From: Flammeovirgaceae bacterium UBA5867
GTDB taxonomy: Bacteria; Bacteroidota; Bacteroidia; Cytophagales; Cyclobacteriaceae
Length of the DNA stretch: 7,107 bases
Direction: 5' to 3'
NCBI GenBank assembly: GCA_002432545.1
Contig: DJFR01000048.1
Span: 6,602 to 13,708, forward strand
The notes under the pieces are model-generated. The model made no database searches, was not told the DNA's origin, and saw only the letters and a program-made list of their open reading frames with translations. Made by a program: the position numbers and the translations under genes. Numbering within the stretch: the first letter of the stretch is position 1; every line of letters begins with the position of its first letter. This document shows, piece after piece, positions 1 through 5,781 of this stretch.

Positions 1-663
1 TATGTAATGCTGGCCGGTATAGTATTGTTCGCTGCGTTTTTGTTCTTCGTTACCAAAATGCCTGAGCCTTCCAAAACATCTACACTGCGTTTTGATAAAG
101 CTATATTTAAAGAGCGTCACCTGATGTTTGCTGTAATAGCACAGCTTTTCTATGTAGGCGGACAAGTAGGTATCTGGGGAATCACTATTAACTACGTTAC
201 CGAATTGATACCGGAGACAAGTAAAGAAGTTGCTTCTAAATACTATATGCTTGCCGGTACATTGTTGTTTGTATCGGGCCGGTTTTTAGGAACGTTTATC
301 ATGACGTATGTAAAAGACCATAAGCTGCTGACTATATACGCAGCAATTACTTCGTCACTGTGCGTTATTGGAATTTTTGCTCATGGTGAAATAGCTGTAT
401 ACGCCTTGCTGGCAACGAACTTCTTTATGTCGATCATGTTCCCGACTATATTTGGTCTGGGTGTTCGTAATCTTGGCGAGTCTACCAAACTTGGTTCATC
501 GCTTATTATCATGTCGATTGTGGGTGGAGCTGTTCTGCCTCCGTTGATGGGATTGTTTGCCGATACGATCGGTATACAGCAATCATTGATTATTCCTGCG
601 GTGTCATTCCTTGTAGTACTGTTCTACGGAGCGAATGGCTATAAATTGAATCACGCCAAGTAA
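1..663 (+). CDS. fucP: L-fucose:H+ symporter, MFS family, C-terminal half (5' partial)
   Basis: This is the C-terminal half of a major facilitator superfamily permease of the FucP type, which imports L-fucose with a proton across the inner membrane. The reading frame is open from base 1 and the ATG at base 7 is internal, so the true start lies left of the window. About 220 residues are visible, against ~438 in E. coli FucP. They form seven hydrophobic segments: the last helix of the N-terminal half, then helices 7-12. Stretches that match remembered FucP sequence are FYVGGQ in helix 7, SGRFLGT in helix 8, and MSIMFPTIFGLGVRNLGE with KLGSS, IVGGA and PPLMG in helices 10-11. The proton- and sugar-coupling acidic residues known in E. 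coli FucP lie in the missing half. The stop is one base before the next start, so the mutarotase gene is in the same operon. A related FHS-family hexose symporter (glucose/galactose type) is the main alternative; the neighbouring mutarotase favours fucose or another deoxy-sugar. Confidence 0.88.
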   Translation, partial: YVMLAGIVLFAAFLFFVTKMPEPSKTSTLRFDKAIFKERHLMFAVIAQLFYVGGQVGIWGITINYVTELIPETSKEVASKYYMLAGTLLFVSGRFLGTFIMTYVKDHKLLTIYAAITSSLCVIGIFAHGEIAVYALLATNFFMSIMFPTIFGLGVRNLGESTKLGSSLIIMSIVGGAVLPPLMGLFADTIGIQQSLIIPAVSFLVVLFYGANGYKLNHAK

Positions 664-664
664 G

Positions 665-1003
665 ATGAAGCGTTATTGCCTTGCACTTGATTTAAAAGAT
701 GATCCTCAACTCATAGCTGAGTATGAGGATCATCATAAAAAAGTTTGGCCCGAAATACTGAAGAGCATTCACGATGCCGGTATAGATTCTATGGAGATAT
801 ACCGTGCAGGCAATCGCCTCTTCATGATCATGGAAGTAAACGACACTTTCTCATTCGAGAAAAAATCCAAAGCCGATAGCACGAATCCAAAGGTACAGGC
901 CTGGGAAGAACTGATGTGGAAATACCAGCAGCCGTTGCCTGTTGCCAGAGTTGGCGAGAAATGGATCATCATGGAAAGGATCTTCGAATCGTCCGTTCGC
1001 TAG
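665..1003 (+). CDS. L-fucose/L-rhamnose mutarotase (RhaM/COG3254 family)
   Basis: A small cytosolic protein of 112 residues (family members are ~104) of the dimeric ferredoxin-like RhaM family, which interconverts the alpha and beta anomers of 6-deoxy sugars. Aligning from memory with E. coli RhaM (YiiL), Tyr20 and His24 match the catalytic Tyr18 and His22, followed by VWPE like the IWPE of E. coli. IYRAGNRLFMIMEV is the central strand region, and Trp80 in VQAWEELM matches the conserved tryptophan region before the LP turn. The ATG begins one base after the permease stop, so translational coupling is likely. Next to FucP in Bacteroidota and xanthomonads, this family usually serves as the 'type 2' L-fucose mutarotase of the non-phosphorylating fucose pathway; fucose rather than rhamnose is therefore inferred from context, not from residues. 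No terminator is evident directly after the stop. Confidence 0.85.
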   Translation: MKRYCLALDLKDDPQLIAEYEDHHKKVWPEILKSIHDAGIDSMEIYRAGNRLFMIMEVNDTFSFEKKSKADSTNPKVQAWEELMWKYQQPLPVARVGEKWIIMERIFESSVR

Positions 1004-1011
1004 TATACATA

Positions 1012-1019
1012 TACCTTTG
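1012..1019 (+). promoter_or_regulatory. Putative Bacteroidota -7 promoter element (TACCTTTG)
   Basis: TACCTTTG is an exact match to the Bacteroidota -7 consensus TAnnTTTG and is correctly oriented for the exported propeller gene. It would place transcription start near base 1025 and give a leader of roughly 125 bases. No clear TTTG-type -33 element is found; only TTCG at 983-986 comes near, so the assignment rests on the -7 box alone. The rest of the 1004-1151 gap holds a repeat-like fragment (1036-1050) and a weak dyad GTTAAA-A-TTTAAC (1072-1084) that could bind a regulator. No good Shine-Dalgarno sequence precedes the ATG at 1152. Confidence 0.45.
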
Positions 1020-1035
1020 TAAAATTCTGAGTTTT

Positions 1036-1050
1036 CTCCGTGCCTCTGTG
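1036..1050. repeat. Fragment resembling a dispersed CACAGAGGCACGGAG repeat
   Basis: The plus strand reads CTCCGTGCCTCTGTG; its complement CACAGAGGCACGGAG is the kind of purine-rich GAG/CACAGAG phrase often met in intergenic spaces of Bacteroidota and some other phyla. Only one copy is present here, so calling it a repeat depends on general familiarity with such sequences, not on evidence inside the window. Confidence 0.3.
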
Positions 1051-1151
1051 CCATGGATTTAGTTCTACGTTGTTAAAATTTAACGTTACCCGTTATGGAA
1101 TCCTTTTCCACGTTGCATCTCATCAAAAGAAACTGACCAACCTGTATATCT

Positions 1152-2297
1152 ATGAATAAAATACAAGTATTATCAGCTGCTATGACTATCATAGCATTGC
1201 ATGCAAGTGCCCAACGCTGGCTTCCGGTAGGAGGTGGTATCCTGCTGAAAGATAAACAAGAGGAGACCGATGTAAAGATTGCTGTCGTGCGCGATGATGA
1301 GCCGGAACCGGAACGTGGTAACGGAACAATCAAAGCCCTTGCGGTTTACAACGGAGCACTCTATGCAGCAGGTGTGTTTAAAATGGCTGGCGGAAAACCA
1401 GCTAATAACATTGCCCGGTGGGACGGAAAGGCATGGTCGCCTGTAGATATAGGTATAGATGGCATTGTAATGGCACTATATGTATACAAGAACGAACTCT
1501 ATGCCGGAGGACTTTTTGATAAAGCCGGTAATACAACTGTGAAAAATATAGCGCGCTGGAACGGCAAAACATGGTTGCCTGTGGGAGCGGGTATCAACAG
1601 CGAAGTGGCAGCTTTACATGTTTATAAAGATGAGCTATATGCAGCCGGAAGTTTTTCAGAAGCCGGTAATAAACCTGCTAAGGGTATAGCAAGCTGGAAT
1701 GGTAAAACATGGTCCGCAGCCGGAGCGGGCGTGCCCAATGATATATATGCGCTCGCCGAATATAAAGGTGAACTCTATGCCGGTGGTACATTTGTATTGG
1801 ATGAGCAACGCCAGCATTATACAAGCAATCTGCTAAAATGGAATGGCAAAAGCTGGACAGGCGTTGCTGACTTTAACGGAGCTATAACAAGTCTCGCAGT
1901 GAATAAAGATAAACTTTGCGTGAGCGGATACTTTAGTCACGCGAACAATACAACAAACGTGTCTATGGTGGCACAGACCGATGGAAAGCATTGGACATCC
2001 GTTGGAAAAGAACCGATAGGATATTATGTAAACCGTGCGCGCACTTCGGTACATGTATTATTCTCGTATAACAATTCACTCTATGCCGGTGGCGATTTTG
2101 TAAGTGCGCAAAGTAAACCTGCCAATAGTATAGCCAGCTTTGACGGAACAGCGTGGACTGCGTCTGGTGCAGGTGTTGATGGTTCGGTGGGTACGTTTGC
2201 TGTATACAATGGAGAATTATATGCAGGTGGTGCTTTTATCAACGCTGGCAACGATGTAGTAAATGGTATTGCCCGTTTGAGCATTGACTCAAAGTAG
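1152..2297 (+). CDS. Exported seven-repeat protein, predicted seven-bladed beta-propeller, function unknown
   Basis: A 381-residue protein with a signal peptide at residues 1-20 (Lys3, then a hydrophobic core, ending A-S-A before Gln21), so it should leave the cytosol. Residues 31-58 form an acidic linker. From residue 59 there are seven repeats of ~46 residues with consensus V.AL.VY.GELYAGG.F..AGN.P.N.IARWNGK.W..VGAGI. The LYAGG-type strands begin at Leu70, 116, 162, 208, 255, 310 and 356. Repeat 5 is the most divergent (KLCVSGYF) and carries a ~9-residue insertion. The last repeat stops at IARLSIDSK and lacks the W..VGAG strand, while mature residues 22-29 read RWLPVGGG, exactly that strand. 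This is the usual way a propeller ring closes. No C-terminal type IX sorting domain or lipobox is seen, so it is probably periplasmic or released. Catalytic residues are not recognisable; a binding or surface role is possible. The gene stands alone, with its own promoter candidate and terminator. Confidence 0.8.
   Translation: MNKIQVLSAAMTIIALHASAQRWLPVGGGILLKDKQEETDVKIAVVRDDEPEPERGNGTIKALAVYNGALYAAGVFKMAGGKPANNIARWDGKAWSPVDIGIDGIVMALYVYKNELYAGGLFDKAGNTTVKNIARWNGKTWLPVGAGINSEVAALHVYKDELYAAGSFSEAGNKPAKGIASWNGKTWSAAGAGVPNDIYALAEYKGELYAGGTFVLDEQRQHYTSNLLKWNGKSWTGVADFNGAITSLAVNKDKLCVSGYFSHANNTTNVSMVAQTDGKHWTSVGKEPIGYYVNRARTSVHVLFSYNNSLYAGGDFVSAQSKPANSIASFDGTAWTASGAGVDGSVGTFAVYNGELYAGGAFINAGNDVVNGIARLSIDSK
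1326..2294 (+). repeat. Seven in-frame tandem repeats (~138 bp) encoding propeller blades
   Basis: The coding sequence is built of seven units whose LYAGG-type codons are spaced 46, 46, 46, 47, 55 and 46 codons apart. The units share phrases such as CTCTATGCCGG and GGCAAAACATGG but differ at many silent and coding sites, which suggests old internal duplication, not recent copying. The missing final strand of unit 7 is supplied by codons 22-29 (1215-1238). Confidence 0.8.
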
Positions 2298-2323
2298 GAT
2301 AGCTTATCGTTACGTCTGGCATG

Positions 2324-2362
2324 ATAACCTCTGTGTGTACTGCGCGCAGAGGTTATTTTTTT
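2324..2362 (+). terminator. Rho-independent terminator after the propeller gene
   Basis: ATAACCTCTG (2324-2333) pairs perfectly over ten bases with CAGAGGTTAT (2347-2356). The stem can extend inward by four more pairs, two of them G-U, to a five-base loop. A run of seven T (2356-2362) overlaps the end of the stem and continues past it. It starts 27 bases past the stop at 2297 and separates this gene from the TetR operon. Confidence 0.88.
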
Positions 2363-2414
2363 ACCGAGATAACGGTTTATCTTGCTCATTATCAATGGGT
2401 AATAATTGTTATTT

Positions 2415-2444
2415 GTAAAAATATACCAATTGGTATATTTTTAC
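2415..2444. promoter_or_regulatory. Perfect 30-bp palindrome, likely TetR-family operator
   Basis: The half-site GTAAAAATATACCAA (2415-2429) is followed directly by its exact reverse complement (2430-2444), with no mismatch and no spacer. The core ATACCAATTGGTAT has the ACC-N4-GGT layout common to TetR/AcrR operators. It ends seven bases before the repressor's ATG (2452). A possible promoter (TTG at 2382-2384; TTTG at 2412-2415 as a poor -7 match) would put the start of transcription inside the palindrome. Binding there should block transcription of both the repressor and the ketosynthase; autoregulation is inferred. Confidence 0.8.
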
Positions 2445-2451
2445 GGCCGAT

Positions 2452-3042
2452 ATGACCAAGGGCGAACGCACACGGCAACACATTATCGAGAAAACAGCTC
2501 CGCTGTTTAACAAGAAGGGATTTGACGGTACTTCACTATCGGATCTAACCGAGACCACCGGACTTACTAAAGGTGCTCTCTATGGTAATTTTACTGACAA
2601 GGATGAGATCGCGCTGGAGGCCTTTAAATATTCCATTCAAAAAGTTAAAGATATAGCACGTGCTAAAGTGGAGAAGGCTGATACATACCGAAAGCAACTG
2701 TTCGCGTTGTTTGATTTTTATGCCGAGTATGTTTTCGATCCGCCTATACCGGGTGGATGTCCGATGCTGAATATGGCGATTGAAGCCGATGATCACCGTA
2801 CTGCTATGAGTAAAGTAGTAACGAAAGAACTAATGGACACTATATCCTTCATAACATCGCTGATAGAGAAAGGTATAAAAGCAGGGGAGTTCAAAAAAGA
2901 TATCAAATCAAATGAAATTGCTTACACGCTCTTTTGTTCTATAGAAGGAGCGCTTATGTTTGCCCGCGTGGAAAAATCAGACGAACCGATGAAGATCATC
3001 ATTCGTCATTGCAAGAACTTAATTAATCAAATAAGTAAATAA
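2452..3042 (+). CDS. TetR/AcrR-family transcriptional repressor
   Basis: A 196-residue one-component regulator of usual family length. Residues 4-50 form the TetR DNA-binding domain: RTRQHIIEKTAPLFNKKGF, then the helix-turn-helix TSLSDLTETTGLTKGALYGNF, with the typical recognition-helix ending Y-x-x-F. The C-terminal ligand-binding and dimer domain (55-196) contains GGCPMLNMAIEADD at 101-114. A glycine-glycine-cysteine phrase at this place recurs in LmrA/YxaF/NemR-like TetR proteins; Cys103 might sense reactive compounds, but that is conjecture. The ATG at 2452 is the only sensible start, and no strong Shine-Dalgarno precedes it. The ketosynthase gene begins seven bases after the stop, so the two are co-transcribed and the ketosynthase is the probable main target. 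The ligand may be an acyl chain, an acyl-CoA or a toxic hydrophobic compound; the sequence does not decide this. Confidence 0.9.
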   Translation: MTKGERTRQHIIEKTAPLFNKKGFDGTSLSDLTETTGLTKGALYGNFTDKDEIALEAFKYSIQKVKDIARAKVEKADTYRKQLFALFDFYAEYVFDPPIPGGCPMLNMAIEADDHRTAMSKVVTKELMDTISFITSLIEKGIKAGEFKKDIKSNEIAYTLFCSIEGALMFARVEKSDEPMKIIIRHCKNLINQISK

Positions 3043-3049
3043 AAGAAGT

Positions 3050-4297
3050 ATGCAACAACGCAGAGTAGTCGTTACAGGCATGGGAACTTTGTCGCCATTG
3101 GGTAATACCGTGGGTGAGTTCTGGAACAACCTGATTAACGCCAAGAGTGGTTCAGCACTTATCACCAAGTTCGATACCACAAAATTCAAGACCAAGTTTG
3201 CATGTGAACTGAAAGGGTACGACCCGTTGAATTATTTTGAAAAAGCAGAAGTAAGAAAGCTTGATCCCTTCGCTCAGTATGCATTGGTGAGCAGCGACCA
3301 GGCTATAAAAGATTCAGGTCTTGATCTGAATGCTATTGACAAAACACGTGTAGGTGTTATCTGGGGATCGGGTAACGGAGGCTTCTATACTTTTCAACAG
3401 GAAATTATAGAGTATGCGAAAGGTGATGGTACACCGCGCATCAATCCATACTTTATACCGAAGGTAATCGTAGATATAGCATCCGGCTGGATCTCGATGA
3501 AGTATGGTTTTATGGGACTTAACTTCTCCACCGTATCAGCATGTGCTACATCCAACACCGCGATCATCGATGCGATGAACTATATACGGTGGGGCAAAGC
3601 AGAAATTATAGTGGCCGGTGGATCAGAAGCTGCTATCAACGAAGCCGGTATAGGAGGTTTCAGTGCGTTGAAAGCTTTATCAACACGCAACGATAATCCT
3701 GCTGCAGCATCGCGTCCGTTTGATGTAGACCGCGATGGTTTCGTAATGGGTGAAGGTGCCGGTGCGTTGATACTCGAAGAATACGAACACGCGAAGCGCA
3801 GAGGTGCACGCATCTATGCTGAAGTTGCCGGAGGAGGTATGTCTGCCGATGCATATCACTTAACTGCTACGCACCCCGAAGGTGCCGGTGCTATGCTTGG
3901 CATGAAGTGGGCGTTGGAAGATGCAAACCTCAAGCCTGAAGACGTAGATTATCTGAACCCGCATGCTACATCAACACCGGTAGGAGATGAAAGTGAAATG
4001 AAAGCAGTTTCGAAATTCTTTGGCGATCATGCCAAGAAGCTGCACATCAGTGCTACCAAATCGGCAACAGGTCACTTGCTGGGAGGTGCCGGTGCGATTG
4101 AGGCGATCATCAGTATAAAAGCGATCGAGAACGGAATTATACCGCCAACAATCAACACACAACAACTTGATCCGACTTTACCACAAGGGCTAAATATAGT
4201 ATTGGGCTCAAGTATAAAGAAAGATATAAATGTAGCGATGAGCAACACGTTCGGCTTTGGCGGACACAACGCTACTGCCGTATTTAAGAAAGTATAG
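3050..4297 (+). CDS. Beta-ketoacyl-ACP synthase II (FabF-like condensing enzyme)
   Basis: A 415-residue cytosolic thiolase-fold enzyme that condenses malonyl-ACP with an acyl chain to extend it by two carbons. Visible residues are the catalytic Cys165 in STVSACATSN, His305 in NPHATSTPVGD, Lys337 and His342 in KSATGHLLGGAGA, and the C-terminal gate loop FGFGGHN (401-407) with Phe401. Length and motif order match FabF. Two places differ from housekeeping FabF: N-P-H-A-T-S where N-x-H-G-T-S is usual, and GSGNGG in place of GSGIGG. No acyl carrier protein gene is adjacent, although acpP-fabF is the common arrangement. With the repressor seven bases upstream, this looks like a regulated second ketosynthase, not the primary fabF. 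It could tune membrane fatty acids or make a special acyl chain. A purine-rich AAGAAG before the ATG may serve as ribosome binding site. Confidence 0.88.
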   Translation: MQQRRVVVTGMGTLSPLGNTVGEFWNNLINAKSGSALITKFDTTKFKTKFACELKGYDPLNYFEKAEVRKLDPFAQYALVSSDQAIKDSGLDLNAIDKTRVGVIWGSGNGGFYTFQQEIIEYAKGDGTPRINPYFIPKVIVDIASGWISMKYGFMGLNFSTVSACATSNTAIIDAMNYIRWGKAEIIVAGGSEAAINEAGIGGFSALKALSTRNDNPAAASRPFDVDRDGFVMGEGAGALILEEYEHAKRRGARIYAEVAGGGMSADAYHLTATHPEGAGAMLGMKWALEDANLKPEDVDYLNPHATSTPVGDESEMKAVSKFFGDHAKKLHISATKSATGHLLGGAGAIEAIISIKAIENGIIPPTINTQQLDPTLPQGLNIVLGSSIKKDINVAMSNTFGFGGHNATAVFKKV

Positions 4298-4301
4298 CAC
4301 C

Positions 4302-4321
4302 ATCCCGATAACTATCGGGAT
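4302..4321. terminator. CCCGATA/TATCGGG hairpin between convergent genes
   Basis: ATCCCGATA (4302-4310) pairs with TATCGGGAT (4313-4321), eight usable pairs with a four-base AACT loop. It is followed by a second partial copy of ATCGGGAT (4320-4327). It fills most of the 34 bases between the ketosynthase stop and the kinase stop, so it can act on transcripts from both sides. Neither strand has a proper T run after the stem, so it may be a weak terminator or an RNA 3'-end stabiliser. Similar CCCGATA palindromes are, from general knowledge, frequent intergenic elements in Cytophagales-like genomes. Confidence 0.5.
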
Positions 4322-4331
4322 CGGGATAGAA

Positions 4332-5684
4332 TCAGAAACGAAGTGTAAATACAGTTCGCACGTCAGGTTCTGATTCAACGGTGATAGAACCATTATGCAT
4401 TTGCATAATTTGCCGCGACAGGCTCAGGCCAATACCTGAGCCTGTTCGTTTGGTAGTATAGAAGGGCACAAAGATGTGATCAATTGCTTCTTTAATTATA
4501 CCCTGCCCGTTGTCGATAACTTCAATCAATATAGCCGAGCCATCGTAGCGGCCTATGAGTTCAAGTGCGGGTTGTTCGGTTTCTCCCAGAGCCTCAATAG
4601 CATTCTTAAGCAGGTTGATCAACACCTGTTCAATCATTTCAAGATCAGCCTGTATAGTCAGATATTCTGAACTGCATTCAACACGAAAATTGATGTTCGT
4701 CTTTTTCAGTTCGGTCTTCATCAACTGGGCAACATGTTCAAGTAAACTCTGTAGCCGTACCGTTGCGACCTTCGGTTTGGGGAGTGAAGTATATTCACGG
4801 TAGGCGTCAATAAACTTGATCAGTCCTTTGCTTCGGTTCTCAATCGTACTTAAACCTTCACGAAGATCTTCTGCACCTTCTTCTTTCAATTCATAATGAT
4901 TGCCCATCTTCTCCATATCATGATCTAATATTTCGCGCAGGGTAGAGGTGAGTGAAGATATAGGGGTAATGGAGTTCATGATCTCGTGTCTCAATACGCG
5001 TGTCAGGTTTTGCCACGCTTCGAGTTCCTGCTTCTGTAATTCAGGCTGAATGTTTTGCAGTGTAATCAGTTTTACATCGGTTCCACGAATACGCAGTTCA
5101 GTAGATTGAACCGTAAGGTATAGCTCGTTGCTTCCTTTATATAATTCACTCTTGCCCGGCTCTACACTGTTGATGGAATGGTATAGCTTGGGATTGATGG
5201 CGATCAGTTCATTGATATTTTTGATCGATGTGATACCCATAAACCGCTTGGCATTGGCATTGATCAGTTGAACATTGCCATCGATATCAAATGAAAGTAT
5301 ACCCGTGCGTACCTGTTGTACAACGGTGTTCAGGTATTGACCATGTTCTTCTTTTTCCGAGCGTGCCTTGCGAAATGCTTCCAGCACTTCGTTGAAAGCT
5401 TCGTTGAGATCTCTGAAACTTTTACCAAGTTTATTATCGGAAGCAAAACCGGAGATGAAGTCGGAATATTTTACAGACTCTAGAAAGCGTGTAAGCTTAC
5501 GGTTCGTCTGACTGACAAATCGAAAAATTTCTACGAGCTGTAACACGATGATCGTGCCCATGAGCATAGCAGCAAATAACATGTTCGGTCTTACAACCAT
5601 GTACATGAATAGCGCCATGGTTAATCCCAACATCACCACCCGCAGAATAACGCGGGTACGAAAATCTTTAAAGCCGAAGTTCAC
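4332..5684 (-). CDS. NtrY-like membrane sensor histidine kinase
   Basis: A 450-residue kinase that autophosphorylates and passes phosphate to the NtrC-type regulator encoded just upstream. In order: two membrane helices (about 12-31 and 35-55) with almost no periplasmic loop between them; a HAMP-like or coiled linker (about 56-115, ending FRKARSEKEEHGQYL); a PAS domain (about 118-212; GILSFDIDGNVQLINANAKRF); the phosphoacceptor helix LRHEIMNSITPIS with His233; and an ATPase domain with N-box INLLKNAIEAL (Asn361), G1 DNGQGI (391-396) and G2 GSGIGLSLSRQIM. HEIMNSITPI replaces the classical HEIKNPLTPI of NtrY; Glu234 and Asn237 keep the H-E-x-x-N pattern linked to phosphatase activity. The start is GTG at 5684: no in-frame ATG lies between it and the stop at 5724-5726, and the first downstream ATG would cut into helix 1. 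With so little outside the membrane, the signal is probably intramembrane or cytosolic, perhaps through the PAS domain. Confidence 0.9.
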   Translation of the reverse strand: MNFGFKDFRTRVILRVVMLGLTMALFMYMVVRPNMLFAAMLMGTIIVLQLVEIFRFVSQTNRKLTRFLESVKYSDFISGFASDNKLGKSFRDLNEAFNEVLEAFRKARSEKEEHGQYLNTVVQQVRTGILSFDIDGNVQLINANAKRFMGITSIKNINELIAINPKLYHSINSVEPGKSELYKGSNELYLTVQSTELRIRGTDVKLITLQNIQPELQKQELEAWQNLTRVLRHEIMNSITPISSLTSTLREILDHDMEKMGNHYELKEEGAEDLREGLSTIENRSKGLIKFIDAYREYTSLPKPKVATVRLQSLLEHVAQLMKTELKKTNINFRVECSSEYLTIQADLEMIEQVLINLLKNAIEALGETEQPALELIGRYDGSAILIEVIDNGQGIIKEAIDHIFVPFYTTKRTGSGIGLSLSRQIMQMHNGSITVESEPDVRTVFTLRF

Positions 5685-5706
5685 GGAATGCGATCGAAAA
5701 TTTACC

Positions 5707-5771
5707 TGTTCAAAGTTCCAAGTTAAAAGAATACTTGTTCGTTTCTACTATGTCACATGAAACTTTGAACA
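5707..5771. repeat. 11-bp inverted repeat between regulator and kinase genes
   Basis: TGTTCAAAGTT (5707-5717) is exactly complementary to AACTTTGAACA (5761-5771), 43 bases apart. Read on the minus strand, the first arm belongs to AACTTGGAACTTTGAAC, which itself holds two near copies of AACTTNGAAC. In the minus-strand transcript the arms could pair just after the regulator stop and just before the kinase leader. No T run follows, so it is not a normal terminator; it could reduce kinase expression relative to the regulator, or be a remnant of a dispersed short repeat. No convincing promoter is seen in this 97-base gap. Confidence 0.55.
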
Positions 5772-5781
5772 CGAAGTACGG

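Noticed and set aside
769..1054. Minus-strand open frames of 67 codons across the mutarotase gene (769-972 and 851-1054)
   Set aside because: They lie opposite a clearly conserved gene, have no recognisable domain, and the two overlap each other.
1072..1095. GTTAAA-A-TTTAAC dyad and TAACG/CGTTA stem as a terminator for the fucose operon
   Set aside because: The stems are short, A/T-rich and without a T run; at best a weak binding site, so not listed as a separate feature.
1073..1333. Minus-strand open frame of 86 codons covering the propeller gene start
   Set aside because: It overlaps the signal peptide and first codons of a well-supported gene, and its translation is low-complexity and unlike a protein domain.
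2081..2395. Minus-strand open frame of 104 codons over the end of the propeller gene and the terminator
   Set aside because: It runs through the strong plus-strand terminator hairpin and opposite conserved repeats; it is an antisense shadow.
5548..5760. Plus-strand open frame of 70 codons reaching into the regulator-kinase gap
   Set aside because: Most of it is antisense to the kinase membrane helices; there is no promoter, ribosome site or domain.
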